The position numbers and the translations under genes were made by a program. A model generated the notes under the pieces. That model was given only the letters and a program-made list of their open reading frames with translations. It searched no databases and was not told where the DNA came from. From Strigamia acuminata (lineage: Eukaryota; Arthropoda; Chilopoda; Geophilomorpha; Linotaeniidae): a stretch of DNA of 64,000 nt. Shown piece by piece: positions 31,030-42,500 of the stretch (position 1 is its first letter; the number at the start of each line of letters is the position of its first letter). The stretch covers positions 9,114,001 through 9,178,000 of the forward strand of contig OX442316.1 in assembly GCA_949358305.1 (NCBI GenBank). Reading direction: 5' to 3'.

Positions 31030-33071
31030 GTCGACCGGCCCTTCGCGCAAAACGTCTGAAATCCAAACGACGCGCTTCACCTTTAATTAACTTGAAAGAG
31101 GACGATCCTTCACAGGTTAATTCAACAACATCTCCTACTGTTATTACTCTTTCAGAGTATAAACCTGTAAGTAGTGTTATTTCTTCATCATCTTCCATCA
31201 TCACCTCAGCTACAAAGGCGTCAGATCTGCAGACTGCCGTTCCTGAAGCTGTAAAGGACGAATTGCCGAAATTAACAGATTTGCAACCTGTAATTTCGAA
31301 GAAAAACCCGAAAGTGACAATAGTGAGTAAAATTACTAAAACTTTACCAATAATTAAGTCTACTTCCAGTGCAACAACGACTGAGGCTCCAAAGGAAGTG
31401 ATCTCTCCTATGAAGGTATCTTTCGTAATGTTAACGCCAGAGGAACTTAAAGAAACTCAAGAACCCATCATTGAGATAACGCGCGGGGATCGTTTGTGCA
31501 AGAAAGCACCTTGCGTAAAGATTTCCTGGGCTAATGTAGCTTGTACTGCGCTTCTAGACTCAGGCGCACAAACGTGTGTAATGAGTGAGGACGTGTTCCA
31601 ACAACTACACGAAAAAATGGGTTTGGACTTTGTGAATCTCCACGAGCGGGTGCAGGTCGCGTCTGGTGACATAGTGGATTCCACCAAATCGATGCAGCTC
31701 GCTTTGCGCGCCCCAATAGGCATAATAAAATTCATTTGCATGGTTTTACCCGATGCCAAAATGGATATGCTCCTTGGACGTGATTTCTGCACAGCGGCCG
31801 GAATCGACATCGACCATGCGAGACAACAGTGGAGCATGGTGGGCTCAAATGAGATTCGCAAATTCATGACTTATGAAGAAGCAAAAAAGTCAGAGTCAAT
31901 TCTGGTTTTGCCATTTGCGCCGGAAGAAACGCAGGATCCATCCAACCCACCGGCGGCCATTAGTGAGATCGTTCCGACGAAAATACTAAGGAAACCGGAT
32001 CCGGTGAGTGAAATTAACTGCCTCCTCCTGGCGCATAGACCCTTGCAACAAGAAATATTCGAGTATCCACATGACGATGCGCAGTATCGAGTTAAACAAG
32101 TTCGACATCGTGCGCAACGCAAATGGTCGAATATTTGGTCCCCAAAGAGGAAAGAAACTTCTAAAATTTCCTCCAATTTAAAAAAGACAATTTCACGTAA
32201 ATTAACTTTGAGTCAGTTCCGACGATTACGACGTTTACGACGAAAAATCAATGTTATTCGTCCAATTGCCAAACAACTCGTTGCGCAACGTGCTAAAGAC
32301 ATCAATGCCAAGAAGGAGTCGAAAATCAACATCTTTTCGATTGCGCAACCTGACAATGGTGGGAATAACTCTAAAATGAACATTAATGACATTAATTTTT
32401 TGCAGTACCAACCTAGTGGAGATCCGACCGATTTAGATTGGATTTACCACCAGTTGTGGAACCAATTGACAGTGCCACAGATAAAACTATTAATCAAAAC
32501 ATTGCAGCCCATTTCGCAAATCTTTCGCGAAGAAATTGGTTTATGTAATAACACCGAGTACGAGGTGAACCTAAAACCGGATTTTCGTCCAATTCATGTC
32601 CCTGTGCGCCCGGTAAACCCTGCGAAAAAGGCGATAATTGATAAATATATCGACAAAAAGCTGCAGCAAGGTATTATTCGGCGATCCCAAAGTGATTGCG
32701 CCGTTGCTCCAGTCGTCGTACCCAAGAAGACAGGCGAATGGAGAACTGCTATGGATTTTCGCCCCATTAATGCGCAAACAATTCCGGACGTTTACCCCCT
32801 TCCGGACATTGATAACATCTTTGCATATTTGGGAGGTGCGCATTGGTTTTCGATAATCGACGGACGCGAAGCTTTCCATCAGATCGGCGTGCGCAAAGGT
32901 GACGAACGGTATTTAGCTTTTATAACACATCGAGGTTTATTCGAATATGTGCGCATGCCTTTCGGACCTATCAACGGACCCGCTACCCTCCAACGAGCGA
33001 TGAATAAGACTCTTATAAGACTCTTGCAAAGTATCTTTACAAATTTGTATTTGTGTATATTGATGACGTGA
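31026..33071 (+). CDS. Gypsy pol ORF2, protease plus N-terminal RT (broken)
   Basis: The first ~130 residues are Ser/Thr/Lys-rich. An aspartic protease follows, with the active-site DSGA at residue 178 (31557) and a later LLGRDF motif. After a basic linker comes reverse transcriptase from about residue 510, with VPKKTGEWRTAMDFRPIN and the RMPFG block. The frame ends at 33071, just before the catalytic DD motif, because of an 11-bp tandem duplication at 33004-33025. The continuation is in another frame (33053 onward). Polyprotein for cytoplasmic reverse transcription; non-functional in this copy. Confidence 0.85.
   Translation: MSRPALRAKRLKSKRRASPLINLKEDDPSQVNSTTSPTVITLSEYKPVSSVISSSSSIITSATKASDLQTAVPEAVKDELPKLTDLQPVISKKNPKVTIVSKITKTLPIIKSTSSATTTEAPKEVISPMKVSFVMLTPEELKETQEPIIEITRGDRLCKKAPCVKISWANVACTALLDSGAQTCVMSEDVFQQLHEKMGLDFVNLHERVQVASGDIVDSTKSMQLALRAPIGIIKFICMVLPDAKMDMLLGRDFCTAAGIDIDHARQQWSMVGSNEIRKFMTYEEAKKSESILVLPFAPEETQDPSNPPAAISEIVPTKILRKPDPVSEINCLLLAHRPLQQEIFEYPHDDAQYRVKQVRHRAQRKWSNIWSPKRKETSKISSNLKKTISRKLTLSQFRRLRRLRRKINVIRPIAKQLVAQRAKDINAKKESKINIFSIAQPDNGGNNSKMNINDINFLQYQPSGDPTDLDWIYHQLWNQLTVPQIKLLIKTLQPISQIFREEIGLCNNTEYEVNLKPDFRPIHVPVRPVNPAKKAIIDKYIDKKLQQGIIRRSQSDCAVAPVVVPKKTGEWRTAMDFRPINAQTIPDVYPLPDIDNIFAYLGGAHWFSIIDGREAFHQIGVRKGDERYLAFITHRGLFEYVRMPFGPINGPATLQRAMNKTLIRLLQSIFTNLYLCILMT
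33004..33025 (+). repeat. 11-bp tandem duplication that frameshifts RT
   Basis: ATAAGACTCTT occurs twice in direct succession. Its length is not a multiple of three, and removal of one copy would put the frame upstream in register with the YIDD frame and give the usual RT spacing. Hence this is the lesion. Confidence 0.85.
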
Positions 33072-33302
33072 TTATTTTTAGCCGAACTTTCGAGGAACAC
33101 GTGCAACATTTGCGCCTCGTTTTAGAGGAATTGTTCAACGCTGGATTCACCATGAACGCCAACAAAACTGAGCTTTGTCAAAAAAGACTCGAGGTTTTGG
33201 GACACATAGTGGAATCTGGCCAGATTACACCAAATCCAAAGAAAGTGGTTGCTATTCAAAATTATCCCGCGCCAACCAATTTGCGCGAATTACAACGATT
33301 TA
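33053..33302 (+). pseudogene. Gypsy RT catalytic segment, out of frame and cut by copia
   Basis: Contains YIDDVIIFS (RT active site) and the conserved GHIVESGQI block, ending at the copia insertion site. Its frame continues after the insertion at 39556. It is separated from ORF2 by the frameshift and from RNase H/integrase by the copia element. Confidence 0.85.
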
Positions 33303-33307
33303 AAGGC
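33303..33307. repeat. Copia target-site duplication AAGGC, left
   Basis: Matches 39551-39555. Confidence 0.9.
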
Positions 33308-34167
33308 TGTTACATAAAGAGATAATTGTTAGACGTTAAAATCTGATAATTGAATTGTATAACATTGTTTAAATACGAGAATTTAGAGTCTTAAGTCGAA
33401 ATTGTGAAAGCATATTTGTGTCAGTAAATGGTTTGATATATGTTGATCGTTTATTGTATAAACTGGATGAATTTCGGCTTATTTGATGTAAAATGTTATA
33501 GTGTTGTTGCTTGTATGCGGTATGAGGGCGCCACACGCAATGTGTTAACGTTCTCGTAACGTGTTAGTCTGTGGTGATGATGTCAAAGCAATGACATCAT
33601 CGTGGTGAGAGATTGTATCTTTATTTATTATCTTTTTCGTTTTGTCATAAGATTTGTACTGTGTGTATTTTCAATGACGTCACCAGAATAAAAGTCATTC
33701 ATTCTGTTTTAGTTTGCAACCGTGTACGTGTGTTTTTCTTCTGCTAAAACACCTCATTATACATTCATGAAAATAGGCCCAGATTGGACCAACTTCACCT
33801 ATTTTCCAGGCATGGAAAACTAACAGTTTTGGACATTACATTTAGGATTCAACTACATTTGAACACAGCTTGGATTGTGAAACCCAGACATTGGTTTCAC
33901 ATTGGTTAATATGTGATAATATAACATTATCACATGTGAGTACATTTATTTTACAAGACTTTATATTTATTTTCGTTGTATTTCACGTTGAATACACGTC
34001 CCGAGGAGCGAACGTTTCCACAACGCGAACGACGCCGAGCATACGCATCGCCGGAAAGCCTAACGACGCGCCGCCCGACGTTTGACGATTTATTGGATAG
34101 GACATTCATATATCGGGTATTTTATTATTTCCACTGCGTTTATGAATATTTTGGCGAGTGTCCTACA
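33308..34167 (+). repeat. Ty1/copia 5' LTR (860 bp)
   Basis: Begins TGTTACATAA, ends GTGTCCTACA. It is the same length as the 3' LTR, and a 71-codon open frame within both translates identically, indicating very recent insertion. Confidence 0.9.
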
Positions 34168-34185
34168 TGGTAGCAGAGGGTGGTT
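34168..34185 (+). other. Copia primer-binding site (initiator Met tRNA type)
   Basis: TGGTAGCAGAGG begins immediately after the 5' LTR. It matches the complement of the 3' end of animal initiator methionine tRNA, the usual copia primer. Confidence 0.8.
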
Positions 34186-34233
34186 CTGCTAAAACCCGAT
34201 ATCGACGGAAAATAGCGACGATACGACGGAAAA

Positions 34234-37200
34234 ATGGCGTCGAAGGGAAGCGCGGCGTCGGCGGCGGCAGGAATCGCGCCGCTTGACAAAAACAACTACG
34301 AGACGTGGAAAGTGGACGTTCAATTGTTGCTTCAGGAACTCAATTTGTGGGGATTCCACGACGAAACAATTAAAGCGCCGCCGGATGGAACGTCGGCAAC
34401 GGACTTGGCTAAATACGAGAAGCGGAAAGCTCGTGCACGTGGGATTTTGTGCAACAGCGTCGCGACCAGACTGAAACCGTCGCTGTTAAAGCTGGACACA
34501 TCGAAAGAGGTATGGGATTACCTGAAAAAGCTACATGAACCCACGTCAGTCGCGAGAAATGCAAAGATTCTCGAGGATTTCTACACGATACGTTGCGGCG
34601 ATAAAGAGGAAGTCGATACGTTTATCACACGTGTCGAATTGGCAGCCGACGAATTGAAATCAATAAAACAAGAGCCGAATGACAAAGTAAAAGCCTATAC
34701 TTTAATAAATAGAATTCGTAAAGACTACGAACATCAAGTGCAGGCTATTTACCAGTGGAGTGACGGGGACTTCACGTTTGATAAAGTTTCCGAGGCATTG
34801 CTTGCCGAGAGTGCACGTCGTCGATACACAACAGGAACGAGTGCACCAACAACGGAATCCAGTGCTCTCAGTGTCAGTGCTTCCAACAATCAATCAGGAT
34901 CGAGGAAACAAGACAACAAAGGCGGTAAGAACAATTTTTCAAATATTCTTTGTTACAATTGCCACGAAAAGGGACATATTGCACGGAATTGTCAAATGCC
35001 AAATACAAAACAACAGGACAACACTCGTGGACGTGGCAAAGGGCGCGGACAGCCCCAACGAGGCAAAGGATTACGTGGAGCCTTTTATGCATCATTTTTG
35101 GGGGAAAGTGTATCTAAATCCATTGAAAAAGTCTGTGATGAGGACGCATGGTTTGTGGATTCCGGTGCATCAGATCACGTATGCGGGAAATTGGAATATT
35201 TCCAGACTTTCAAGTCATTACCTCCTACAAAATTACAATTGGGTCAGGGCACAGCTAGTATTACTGGCTGTGGTGCTGTAAACATCAGCACATTTGCGAA
35301 TGGAATCCACAACCATGTGGACTTAATAAATGTGTATTTTGTCGAGGGTTTCAAACGCAATTTAATTTCGAGTGCTAAAATTGATGAAGCAGGGTTCAAT
35401 CAACACATTTACAATGGTGTGTTAAAAGTGTATTTACAAAACAACAAAGAGTGCTTATTGTTAGCGAACAGGCAGACAGATGGATTGTATCGTGTCCAAG
35501 GCCAGGTTCAAATGAATCAAAATGTGTCAAATACCATTGTTAATCCAATTTCACAAAATGTTACCCAGGTTTTACCATTGATTGAACAAAATGTTGTAAA
35601 ACGAATTGAGCAATTGCAGAGCAAGAGTCCAAGTTATGAAATTGTTTCCCAACAACCTGCACCTGTTGTGCAAAGTTTTGCAGTTTCGGTCGACACGTGG
35701 CATAAGCGTTTTGCCCACATGCATGTTCAGGGGCTAGCCACGTTGTTGAAAAGTGAGGAGACCACGGGATTAGATTTCACAGGAAATCTAAACAATTTTG
35801 CGTGCGATTCATGCAGGATTGCAAAATCAACCCGTGCTAATTACAAAGTTAGAGATGATCGCGAGCGTGGGGAACCGCTTGAATTGTTGCATTTAGACGT
35901 GTGGGGGCCCAACCCCACAACATCACTGGGTGGTGCACGTTATCTGTTGTGCATTGTTGATGATGCAACGCGTTTTTCGTGGGTTTATCCTATGAAAACA
36001 AAAGATGAGGCCTTTCCGATTTTTAAAACATTCTTGGCGCGCGTTGAGCGCCGTTCAAATAGGAAAGTTCATGAAATTAGAACGGATCGGGGTGGAGAGT
36101 TTTGCAGCAAGGAATTTGATTCTTTTCTGCAACAAAAGGGCATTGGTGCCCAAAGAACAAACCCGTACTCAGCACAAATGAACGGCATTGCGGAGCGATT
36201 AAACCGCTCAATATTAAACAATGTGCGCGCAATAATTGAGGATACAAATTTGCCGTGGATTTTGTGGGCAGAATTGGCTGTCAGCTACATTTATTTAAAG
36301 AACAGGTATCCACATTTATTTGCGAAGGGACAAATTCCTTACATTAAATTCAGACAAAGAAGCATGGCAGTGAAGCATTTACGTGCAATTGGCTCGTTAT
36401 GTTTCGTACATATTCCCAAACCCAAAAGAGCTAGCAAACTCGACTCAAGAGCATGGAAGGGCATACTGGTGGGGTATGCATTCACTACAAGGGGTTATAG
36501 GGTTTGGAATCCAATTACAAATGAGGTAGTCGAAACAAAACATTTAGTCATTGATGAGTCCAGGGACTGGAAGTCCTTTAATGCTGTGGACATAAATGTT
36601 CAACAACCAGATTTGGATACAAATGGTTACGATTCGGATGAGAGTGGGTTGTATCAACAGGAATTCCATGATCCGATGCCACCCACTACACCACCGGGTT
36701 CGCCTCCCGTTATGCGTAAAGTCCCAGCACCCCTCGCGCAGGTCCCACCACAAGTGGGACCAATGGCCCAAGCGCCTATTCCCACACAGCCAGTCCAAGG
36801 GGGGGCAAAAGTTAAGAAACCTCGAATTGCCACCCGAACCACAGATGCAGATGGGTGGGATAGGGAGCAAGTGACCAGGCAAGGAGGTGTTACAGCTGGG
36901 AGAATTGATGTGCTGTTTTACGCACCAGATGGCACAGGGCCTTTGAAAACAAAGAAAGATGTTGAAGCGTATTGCCGGGGAAATAGGATATTTTTCAATC
37001 CATTAAAATTCGATTTCACCCCAGTGAAGGAGCCCATCAATACAATCGAGCAATCGTCCGACGAGGAACCAATGGAGACGGTTCTCACTGCAACGACACC
37101 TCCCATCAGCGTGTATTGTGCTGTCACGCAGCCCAAAACATACGAGGAGGCAGCTTACTCGCCTCAATCTAAAGAATGGAGAGAGGCGATGGAAGAGGAG

Positions 37201-38655
37201 ATTGAAACATTACAAGAAAGAGAAGTGTACGAGGAGGTGCCGCGACCAAAGGCCAAGGTCTTGGGTCACAAATGGGTATACAAGTTGAAACCAGACGAAG
37301 ATGGCAATATTGTGAGATATCGTGCGAGGGTAGTCGCACAAGGGTTTAGACAAACGCAAGGTGTGGACTACACCGAAGTGTTCTCGCCGGTCGTAAATTT
37401 CACATTAATCCGACTGTTTTTCTGTTTACTGGTGATCTTGCGTGGCTGGGTCGACGTCCATCTGGACGTCAAATGCGCGTACCTTTACGGCAAATTAGAT
37501 TGTCCCATACATATGGAGATCCCGCAAGGATTCAAAACACCGGGAACGGACAATGTTTGGCTCCTGTACAAATCATTGTACGGATTACACCAATCCGGCA
37601 GGATGTGGTTCGAGGAGTTAAATACCAGTCTGCTGGATTTGGGTTTCACCAAAGTGATTGGATGCAATTGCGTTTACACTTTTGATCGCAATGCCGTCCT
37701 CTTGATATACGTGGACGACATGATTTTGTTTGCAAAAGATGTGGAAACCCAGAGCGCCCTAATTGACCTCATTAAACAAAAATTCAACATTGTGAACTTG
37801 GGTCGGATCACAAAATTGCTAGGTGTGAAATTTTATCGTGAGAATGGGAAGGTATGCCTCCACCAGAAGCATTTCATAGATAAGTTGGCTGTGAAATTCA
37901 ACTTGACTGAAAATACTAAAGTGAGAGTTCCCATTGCAGCCGGGTCAACGTTTAATCACAATGTTAAAGAAGTTGATCCAAACTCAGACTTTCCATATCG
38001 ATCGCTGGTCGGGAGTTTGATGTTTCTCGCGTCCAGGACAAGGCCGGATATCTTATATTCCACAATATACATGTCCCAATTTAACACAAGCTACACTCAG
38101 AAACACGTCAAGGCTCTTGTACAAATTGCTCAATACGTTGTGAATACGAAAAATTATTGTGTTAATTTATCGAAATGCGTTAATACGGATTTGCGCATTT
38201 ACACCGATGCTTCCTGGGCGACGGATCTCCATCACTGCAAAAGTTTTGGGGGGTTTGCATTGTTTATGGGCGACGCCCTCATTAGTTGGGGTTGTCGGAA
38301 ACAAAGTTCCGTGGCGTGCAGTACTATGGAAGCGGAATATTTGGCGCTAGTTCACGCCGTCCAGGAAGGATATTGGCTATCCAGCATATTCGAAAGTTGT
38401 GTGCTTTTTGATTATATTAATATGCCAATAGTGTATTCGGATTCGTTGTCATCGATACAATTTGTGGAAAATGATCTTGAAAATTCTAAAACTAAACATA
38501 TCCGAATACGCTATTGCTTCTTAAGAGACTGGTTCGAGAAAGAGTATTTCTCAATTGAGAAAATTCCGACAAAATGGAATTTAGCAGATTTGTTCACAAA
38601 GTGGCTGCCTCAGGACCGGTTAAAAGACTTGTGTGCAGATATGTTGGATGTTTGA
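34234..38655 (+). CDS. Copia Gag-Pol polyprotein (1,473 aa, intact)
   Basis: A single polyprotein for particle assembly, reverse transcription and integration. Domains in order: copia-type gag (about residues 15-200); CCHC zinc knuckle CYNCHEKGHIARNC at 240-253; aspartic protease with DSGASDH at 309; integrase with an H-H-C-C finger ending CDSC, then catalytic D555 (HLDVWG), D618 (RTDRGGEF) and E654 (NGIAERLN); reverse transcriptase from about 1005 with YVDD at 1159-1162; RNase H starting around YTDASWA (D1325) and containing the TMEAEY motif. Length and order are typical of full-length copia elements. ATG 34234 lies 67 nt after the 5' LTR, with no earlier in-frame ATG. The frame is uninterrupted and all catalytic residues I checked are present, so the copy may be autonomous. 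Confidence 0.93.
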   Translation: MASKGSAASAAAGIAPLDKNNYETWKVDVQLLLQELNLWGFHDETIKAPPDGTSATDLAKYEKRKARARGILCNSVATRLKPSLLKLDTSKEVWDYLKKLHEPTSVARNAKILEDFYTIRCGDKEEVDTFITRVELAADELKSIKQEPNDKVKAYTLINRIRKDYEHQVQAIYQWSDGDFTFDKVSEALLAESARRRYTTGTSAPTTESSALSVSASNNQSGSRKQDNKGGKNNFSNILCYNCHEKGHIARNCQMPNTKQQDNTRGRGKGRGQPQRGKGLRGAFYASFLGESVSKSIEKVCDEDAWFVDSGASDHVCGKLEYFQTFKSLPPTKLQLGQGTASITGCGAVNISTFANGIHNHVDLINVYFVEGFKRNLISSAKIDEAGFNQHIYNGVLKVYLQNNKECLLLANRQTDGLYRVQGQVQMNQNVSNTIVNPISQNVTQVLPLIEQNVVKRIEQLQSKSPSYEIVSQQPAPVVQSFAVSVDTWHKRFAHMHVQGLATLLKSEETTGLDFTGNLNNFACDSCRIAKSTRANYKVRDDRERGEPLELLHLDVWGPNPTTSLGGARYLLCIVDDATRFSWVYPMKTKDEAFPIFKTFLARVERRSNRKVHEIRTDRGGEFCSKEFDSFLQQKGIGAQRTNPYSAQMNGIAERLNRSILNNVRAIIEDTNLPWILWAELAVSYIYLKNRYPHLFAKGQIPYIKFRQRSMAVKHLRAIGSLCFVHIPKPKRASKLDSRAWKGILVGYAFTTRGYRVWNPITNEVVETKHLVIDESRDWKSFNAVDINVQQPDLDTNGYDSDESGLYQQEFHDPMPPTTPPGSPPVMRKVPAPLAQVPPQVGPMAQAPIPTQPVQGGAKVKKPRIATRTTDADGWDREQVTRQGGVTAGRIDVLFYAPDGTGPLKTKKDVEAYCRGNRIFFNPLKFDFTPVKEPINTIEQSSDEEPMETVLTATTPPISVYCAVTQPKTYEEAAYSPQSKEWREAMEEEIETLQEREVYEEVPRPKAKVLGHKWVYKLKPDEDGNIVRYRARVVAQGFRQTQGVDYTEVFSPVVNFTLIRLFFCLLVILRGWVDVHLDVKCAYLYGKLDCPIHMEIPQGFKTPGTDNVWLLYKSLYGLHQSGRMWFEELNTSLLDLGFTKVIGCNCVYTFDRNAVLLIYVDDMILFAKDVETQSALIDLIKQKFNIVNLGRITKLLGVKFYRENGKVCLHQKHFIDKLAVKFNLTENTKVRVPIAAGSTFNHNVKEVDPNSDFPYRSLVGSLMFLASRTRPDILYSTIYMSQFNTSYTQKHVKALVQIAQYVVNTKNYCVNLSKCVNTDLRIYTDASWATDLHHCKSFGGFALFMGDALISWGCRKQSSVACSTMEAEYLALVHAVQEGYWLSSIFESCVLFDYINMPIVYSDSLSSIQFVENDLENSKTKHIRIRYCFLRDWFEKEYFSIEKIPTKWNLADLFTKWLPQDRLKDLCADMLDV

Positions 38656-38678
38656 ATCAAGATATAACGTGTAACATT

Positions 38679-38690
38679 TAAGGAGGTGAT
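38679..38690 (+). other. Copia polypurine tract
   Basis: AAGGAGGTGAT directly before the 3' LTR, the expected plus-strand primer site. Confidence 0.75.
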
Positions 38691-39550
38691 TGTTACATAA
38701 AGAGATAATTGTTAGACGTTAAAATCTGATAATTGAATTGTATAACATTGTTTAAATACGAGAATTTAGAGTCTTAAGTCGAAATTGTGAAAGCATATTT
38801 GTGTCAGTAAATGGTTTGATATATGTTGATCGTTTATTGTATAAACTGGATGAATTTCGGCTTATTTGATGTAAAATGTTATAGTGTTGTTGCTTGTATG
38901 CGGTATGAGGGCGCCACACGCAATGTGTTAACGTTCTCGTAACGTGTTAGTCTGTGGTGATGATGTCAAAGCAATGACATCATCGTGGTGAGAGATTGTA
39001 TCTTTATTTATTATCTTTTTCGTTTTGTCATAAGATTTGTACTGTGTGTATTTTCAATGACGTCACCAGAATAAAAGTCATTCATTCTGTTTTAGTTTGC
39101 AACCGTGTACGTGTGTTTTTCTTCTGCTAAAACACCTCATTATACATTCATGAAAATAGGCCCAGATTGGACCAACTTCACCTATTTTCCAGGCATGGAA
39201 AACTAACAGTTTTGGACATTACATTTAGGATTCAACTACATTTGAACACAGCTTGGATTGTGAAACCCAGACATTGGTTTCACATTGGTTAATATGTGAT
39301 AATATAACATTATCACATGTGAGTACATTTATTTTACAAGACTTTATATTTATTTTCGTTGTATTTCACGTTGAATACACGTCCCGAGGAGCGAACGTTT
39401 CCACAACGCGAACGACGCCGAGCATACGCATCGCCGGAAAGCCTAACGACGCGCCGCCCGACGTTTGACGATTTATTGGATAGGACATTCATATATCGGG
39501 TATTTTATTATTTCCACTGCGTTTATGAATATTTTGGCGAGTGTCCTACA
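38691..39550 (+). repeat. Ty1/copia 3' LTR (860 bp)
   Basis: Full-length partner of 33308-34167, followed by the target duplication AAGGC at 39551-39555. Confidence 0.9.
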
Positions 39551-42500
39551 AAGGCATGGTAGGTTATTACCAATCATTCATTGCAAATTTTTCCAAAATT
39601 AGCGAAGTGTTCCGACCATTGCTTAAAAAGGACGCAACTTGGATTTGGACAGATGCGCAGCAATTGGCGTTCGAATATCTGAAAGACCAGATTGCGATAC
39701 CAACACTGAAAAGACGTTTTCCCAGTTGGAAAAAACCATTTATACTGCAGACCGATGCTAGTTATTCTGGATTAGGTGCTGCTTTAATGCAACTTAACGA
39801 TGAAGGTGTGAGAATTCCAATCGCATTTGCCTCTCGCGCATTAAACAGCGCTGAAAAGAACTATAAAGTAACCGAAATCGAATGTTTGGCCGCGGTTTGG
39901 GGTGTCAAACGCTTTCGTGCATACCTCGAGATGATGCCATTCTACCTCGAGAGCGACCATCAATCTCTTAAGTGGTTATTTCAGCAAAGGGAACCAACTG
40001 GACGTTTGGCCCGTTGGGTATTATCGTTGAGTGATTATAAATTCACATTTTTGCACTGTTCAGGATGCAAAAATAAGGTAGCGGATGCACTGAGTCGAGC
40101 TCCTGTCGACCCACCTGAAGTCGACGATGAGGATGATAGCCCGGAGGTCGACGAGGCGTGCTACCTTGCCTATTTTGATGATTGCAACGAGTGGCCGGCA
40201 CTCAATATCATCAAGGAATTGCCAAAAGACATTAATTTGCAGTTTCGAAAGTTATTTAAATCTAAATTCAAAAAAGTGCCTCTCATTGCAGCTTCTTTAC
40301 CGACTAAGAAGAAAAATAAGAAAAAATCTCTTATTCCTCGACCTACTGGTAAAGAGAAAGTGACTGGAAATGCGCCGACTTCAGGTGCGCAAATTCCATC
40401 TTCTACTGGCGTAGCTACTCCTCCAACGAGGGCACCGCCGGTTACAATCCCTCCGGTTGCATCAGTTCCAGTTGCGCAACCAACCTCACAAGTAAAAACT
40501 CCTAATTCATCACCAGTTCGTGTTTCAGTGCCTTTACGAACCCGCCGACAGCGCTCTTTAATTCCAATTCTGATAAAGAAACGAGGAAGACCACGTAAAA
40601 TTAATATTGTGCCAATTTTATCTCCTCGTGCTAAACGAGCAATAGCCACACGAACTCGAGCTAGATTAAAGGATCCATCTTTGATTCCTAAAACACCACC
40701 ATGGCTACCACCCAGGTATGCGGGAACTATTAAAAAGTGGACATTTCCAAAGTTATTGAAATCACAGCAAGTAGGAAAGTTGAAGGCAGTGCGACGTAAA
40801 TCCGCTATTCCTTCCCATGTGGTGAAACCCAAATCTAAATCAGTTTTAATTCCACCACCCTTACCTATTCCTACCCCTCCTGCAACTCCAATATCCACTC
40901 CTATTCCTAGTTCCATTCCTCCTTCGGCAATTATTCCAACCAGAATTCCTGCGCCAATAAATCCGTCTAGTTTTAGAAAAAAGACTGCTTCGGCACCATC
41001 ACAATTGCCGACACCTGGAACTTTGGTGGATAAAATACGACGAAATTTCCGTCGAATCACTGGAGTCCCCGCACCAATAATTCAACCTGATAGCCACCGA
41101 AGGCCTACTACTAAACCTTCTCCTGAAATTCCAAATTTACCAACTCCTTCCCCAACTCCTTCAATTCCTATCACTGATTTTCCTATTATTTCTCCGCGTC
41201 AACATTCTGAACCAGTGATGTATGACGATGCGGCGGGACCATCAGGACAGCAGAGGCCAGAGGGATATACTTCGGACCCGGATTCTGACTCTACATCATC
41301 TGAAGACAGTTTTGGACCCATTCGTGACATGTCGCCACCAACGAGGAATTATTATGCGCCCCCAACATCAGCGCGAAGAACTCCATCGAGATTGCGTCCG
41401 CGACGGGAAAGGACAGTAATTGAAGATTCGAGGACTGAAGCAGAGAAGCAAGCCGAATTGGAGCACGATCCACCAATCGAACATCCTCCGTTCGAGCTGT
41501 TGCCTACTGCTGCTGAAATCATTGCGGCGCAAAGACAGGATCCCTGGTCGCGTGAGTTGATATTTTATTTAACTGCCCAAATGTTACCACTTGATCCAGA
41601 TGAGGCTGCCAAAATTGTGGCTGACGCGCAAGATTTCGGCATGTATAAAGAGATGTTATGTCGCTTCCCTCCTGTCCATATTAATGAAATTAGAAAGAGG
41701 CGCCAAATATATCTCCCATTTGAACTCAGAGAAAGATATTTCCGCGCAATGCACTATCCTCCCGTAGTTGGACATATGGGGCAAGAACGAACACTCCATC
41801 GCATTAAATCGCGCGTATTTTGGCCAAAAATGCGCGAAGATATTCGAACATGGATACAGGTTTGCGAAGCGTGTCAAAGAGCTAAACCCCTTAACAGGCT
41901 CCCATATGGAAAAATGATAATGTCCAGATCGCGCCATCTTTTCTCCGCTATCTACATCGACTATTACGGCAAGAAACCTCGATCCACAGAGGGACATTGC
42001 TATGCCTTTGTGATGGTCGACTCTGCTAGCCGATGGTTAGACGTACGTCTAACCGAAAACTCAAATATAGCCACTACGGTGAAACAAATTCAGAAATTCT
42101 GCAAAAGATGGGGTTTTCCCAAAATAATTATCAGCGATAATGCGCCTGCTTTTCGCTCACCAGAATTTCGTAGCCAAATCCAGCAACTTGGCGCAATAAA
42201 TAGATATACCGCCGCATACCACCCGCAAGGTAATATTGCGGAAAGGCTTAACCAATCATTAAAGAACTGTATATTAGCATATATTGATGATGACCATACT
42301 AGATGGGACGTCAACATTGGCTATTTCGTGCTCGCGATTAATTCAGCGTATCAAATTTCTTTAAAGTATTCACCCTTTAAAATGGTAACAGGCCAGGAAG
42401 CTCGATTTCCGGGCGACCTGGATAGCGACACGGATGACGGAGAACCGTTGCCGCCCGTGGAAGCTGAAAACTTGCACGAACATATGCGTAGAATGCGAGA

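Larger units (their letters stand above)
33308..39550 (+). mobile_element. Complete Ty1/copia retrotransposon (6.2 kb)
   Basis: Twin 860-bp LTRs, initiator-Met-type primer-binding site, one uninterrupted 1,473-codon ORF with integrase before RT (copia order), purine tract before the 3' LTR, and perfect 5-bp target duplication AAGGC. No break was seen. It inserted into gypsy pol after the gypsy element. Confidence 0.92.

Noticed and set aside
33026-33050. Canonical-looking -1 slippery heptamer A AAT TTG just before the RT active-site frame
   Set aside because: The 11-bp duplication upstream fully explains the frame change, and with one copy the usual RT spacing appears. A programmed shift inside RT would be unprecedented.
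33870-34173. Open frames inside the copia LTRs (repeated at 39253-39562)
   Set aside because: They are present identically in both LTRs, lack domains and are explained by LTR sequence.
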